A stretch of 34,686 nt of DNA from the NCBI GenBank assembly GCA_013360285.1, contig JABWCM010000026.1, forward strand, positions 1-34,686, given 5' to 3'. The notes under the pieces are model-generated. The model made no database searches and was not told the DNA's origin. It was given only the letters and a program-made list of their open reading frames with translations. Source of the stretch: Myxococcales bacterium. GTDB taxonomy: Bacteria > Myxococcota_A > UBA9042 > JABWCM01. Of this stretch, positions 34,067 to 34,686 are shown one piece after another (position 1 is the stretch's first letter; each line of letters starts with the position of its first letter). Position numbers and translations under genes: made by a program.

Positions 34067-34300
34067 ATGAACAACTTCATTGGTTCCACATTGCGAGGAA
34101 TTCGGAAAACCGTCAAGCAGAAAGTAATCGGTTGGCTGGGTATTCTTACGAGCTTGGGGGGAAAGCGTCGAGACACCGGCACATTTGGGCACAACGGCGC
34201 GCTTTTGGGCGAACGCATAAGGCTCCATGTTGACCCCAAAAAGGTCTGTGGTGCCTCCAAGTTATTCGTAATTCGGCGCTATGTGGCTGGTGTTTTTTGA
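34067..34300 (+). CDS. Possible small protein of unknown function
   Basis: A 77-codon frame begins MNNFIGSTLRGIRKTVKQKV with AGGAG nine bases before the ATG and has an amphipathic, basic N-terminal helix. I do not recognise it. Nothing around it suggests a function, and it lies in a repeat-rich, otherwise gene-free stretch, so it may be a chance frame. Confidence 0.25.
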   Translation: MNNFIGSTLRGIRKTVKQKVIGWLGILTSLGGKRRDTGTFGHNGALLGERIRLHVDPKKVCGASKLFVIRRYVAGVF

Positions 34301-34587
34301 TGAAATTTTTGTCGTGGTGACCTTTGGTCATCTCGCCCGTAAAGTCCCTGCGGCATGTTCCCGATATGACTCAGAGTTTTTCCGGACGACCCGGCTCAGA
34401 TTCGGCTGGGTCATGAAATCCACTAAAAAACCCCAGCCACCTAGTAGAGTCAAGTTTGTAAGAAGTCCACGTTAGGAAACTGATTGCGTGTTCGTGAGTT
34501 TTTGGTTACACCCACATTCAGAGGTGCTGTCCGGTTTGTTTGAGGTATACATGCGACGGTTCGGACAACCGGCCTCGCCGACGCCAA
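34301..34587. other. Gene-free stretch containing an inverted copy of the element B core
   Basis: At 34359-34382 the sequence TCCCGATATGACTCAGAG plus a T run is the reverse complement of the core shared by element B copies (GAGTCATATCGGGA). No terminal repeats of element B are visible on either side, so this is a fragment or a separate dispersed repeat. A small hairpin GACC-TTT-GGTC lies at 34319-34329. I see no gene here. Confidence 0.5.
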
Positions 34588-34686
34588 CTAAGAGGGTGTT
34601 TGCGAAAAAAATAACGGCGAGCGAGACAGTGGCCGTAGCGAGGCGGGCCTGCCGACTGAGGCCCACCGGAGGCGTACCCGAAGGTA
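34588..34686. mobile_element. Element A copy 3 (left part, cut by window edge)
   Basis: This copy begins with CTAAG followed by AGGGTGTTTGCGAAAAAA and then follows copies 1 and 2 closely (GAGCGAGACAGTGGCCGTA, AGGCCCACCGGAGGCGTACC). It includes the first half of the second hairpin, GCGTACC-CGAA-GGTA, where the window ends. Confidence 0.75.

Overview
The window is dominated by one nearly complete extracellular contractile injection system (eCIS; relatives are the Afp antifeeding prophage, PVC and T6SS-iv/AlgoCIS-type particles). It carries its own regulatory region, a candidate toxin effector, and flanking secreted or surface proteins. The organism is most likely a deltaproteobacterial lineage of the Myxococcota/Bradymonadota kind. 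Three observations support this: a huge secreted protein with MopE-type metal-binding motifs, lamin-tail and myxobacterial-style Cys-rich repeats; a lipoprotein with a beta-helix; and a sigma-54 activator with a Fis helix of the type common in myxobacteria. The taxon is inferred; there is no rRNA or marker gene here.

Layout. Positions 1-800 hold two copies of a short inverted-repeat element (element B), a 42-bp minisatellite and a gene remnant cut by element B. Positions 856-1725 (minus) encode a cell-wall hydrolase. Positions 1726-2296 form a divergent control region with three identical GCGGT-N6-ACCGC inverted repeats about 80 bp apart. They lie between a minus-strand sigma-54-type promoter facing the hydrolase and a perfect sigma-54 consensus promoter facing the eCIS operon. 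From 2297 to 24566 all genes run on the plus strand with mostly tiny gaps or ATGA overlaps: Pvc16-like cap (DUF4255), a conserved unknown, a single sheath with a large coiled-coil insertion, two tube proteins, a 53-aa DUF5908-like protein, LysM hub, VgrG-like spike, PAAR tip, gp25, Afp11, Afp12, a 924-aa conserved structural protein, Afp14 tape measure, Afp15 AAA ATPase and a DUF4157 protein ending in an HNH-like nuclease domain. A 184-bp MITE (element A) sits between the 924-aa gene and the tape-measure gene. A convergent sigma-54 activator without sensory domain (24583-25581, minus) closes the locus and is the obvious candidate to bind the three inverted repeats.

Positions 25996-34015 hold three large exported proteins that are probably not eCIS parts: a 1376-aa Cys-rich protein ending in a sialate O-acetylesterase-like domain, a beta-helix lipoprotein, and a collagen-like/beta-helix protein. 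Element A recurs at 30122 and at the right edge. A short core shared with element B recurs inverted near 34360.

Working model (inference): the activator, once expressed, binds the triple repeats and fires sigma-54 promoters in both directions. This would couple assembly of the injection particle and its nuclease cargo to production of a peptidoglycan hydrolase that could release the particles or serve as a second cargo.
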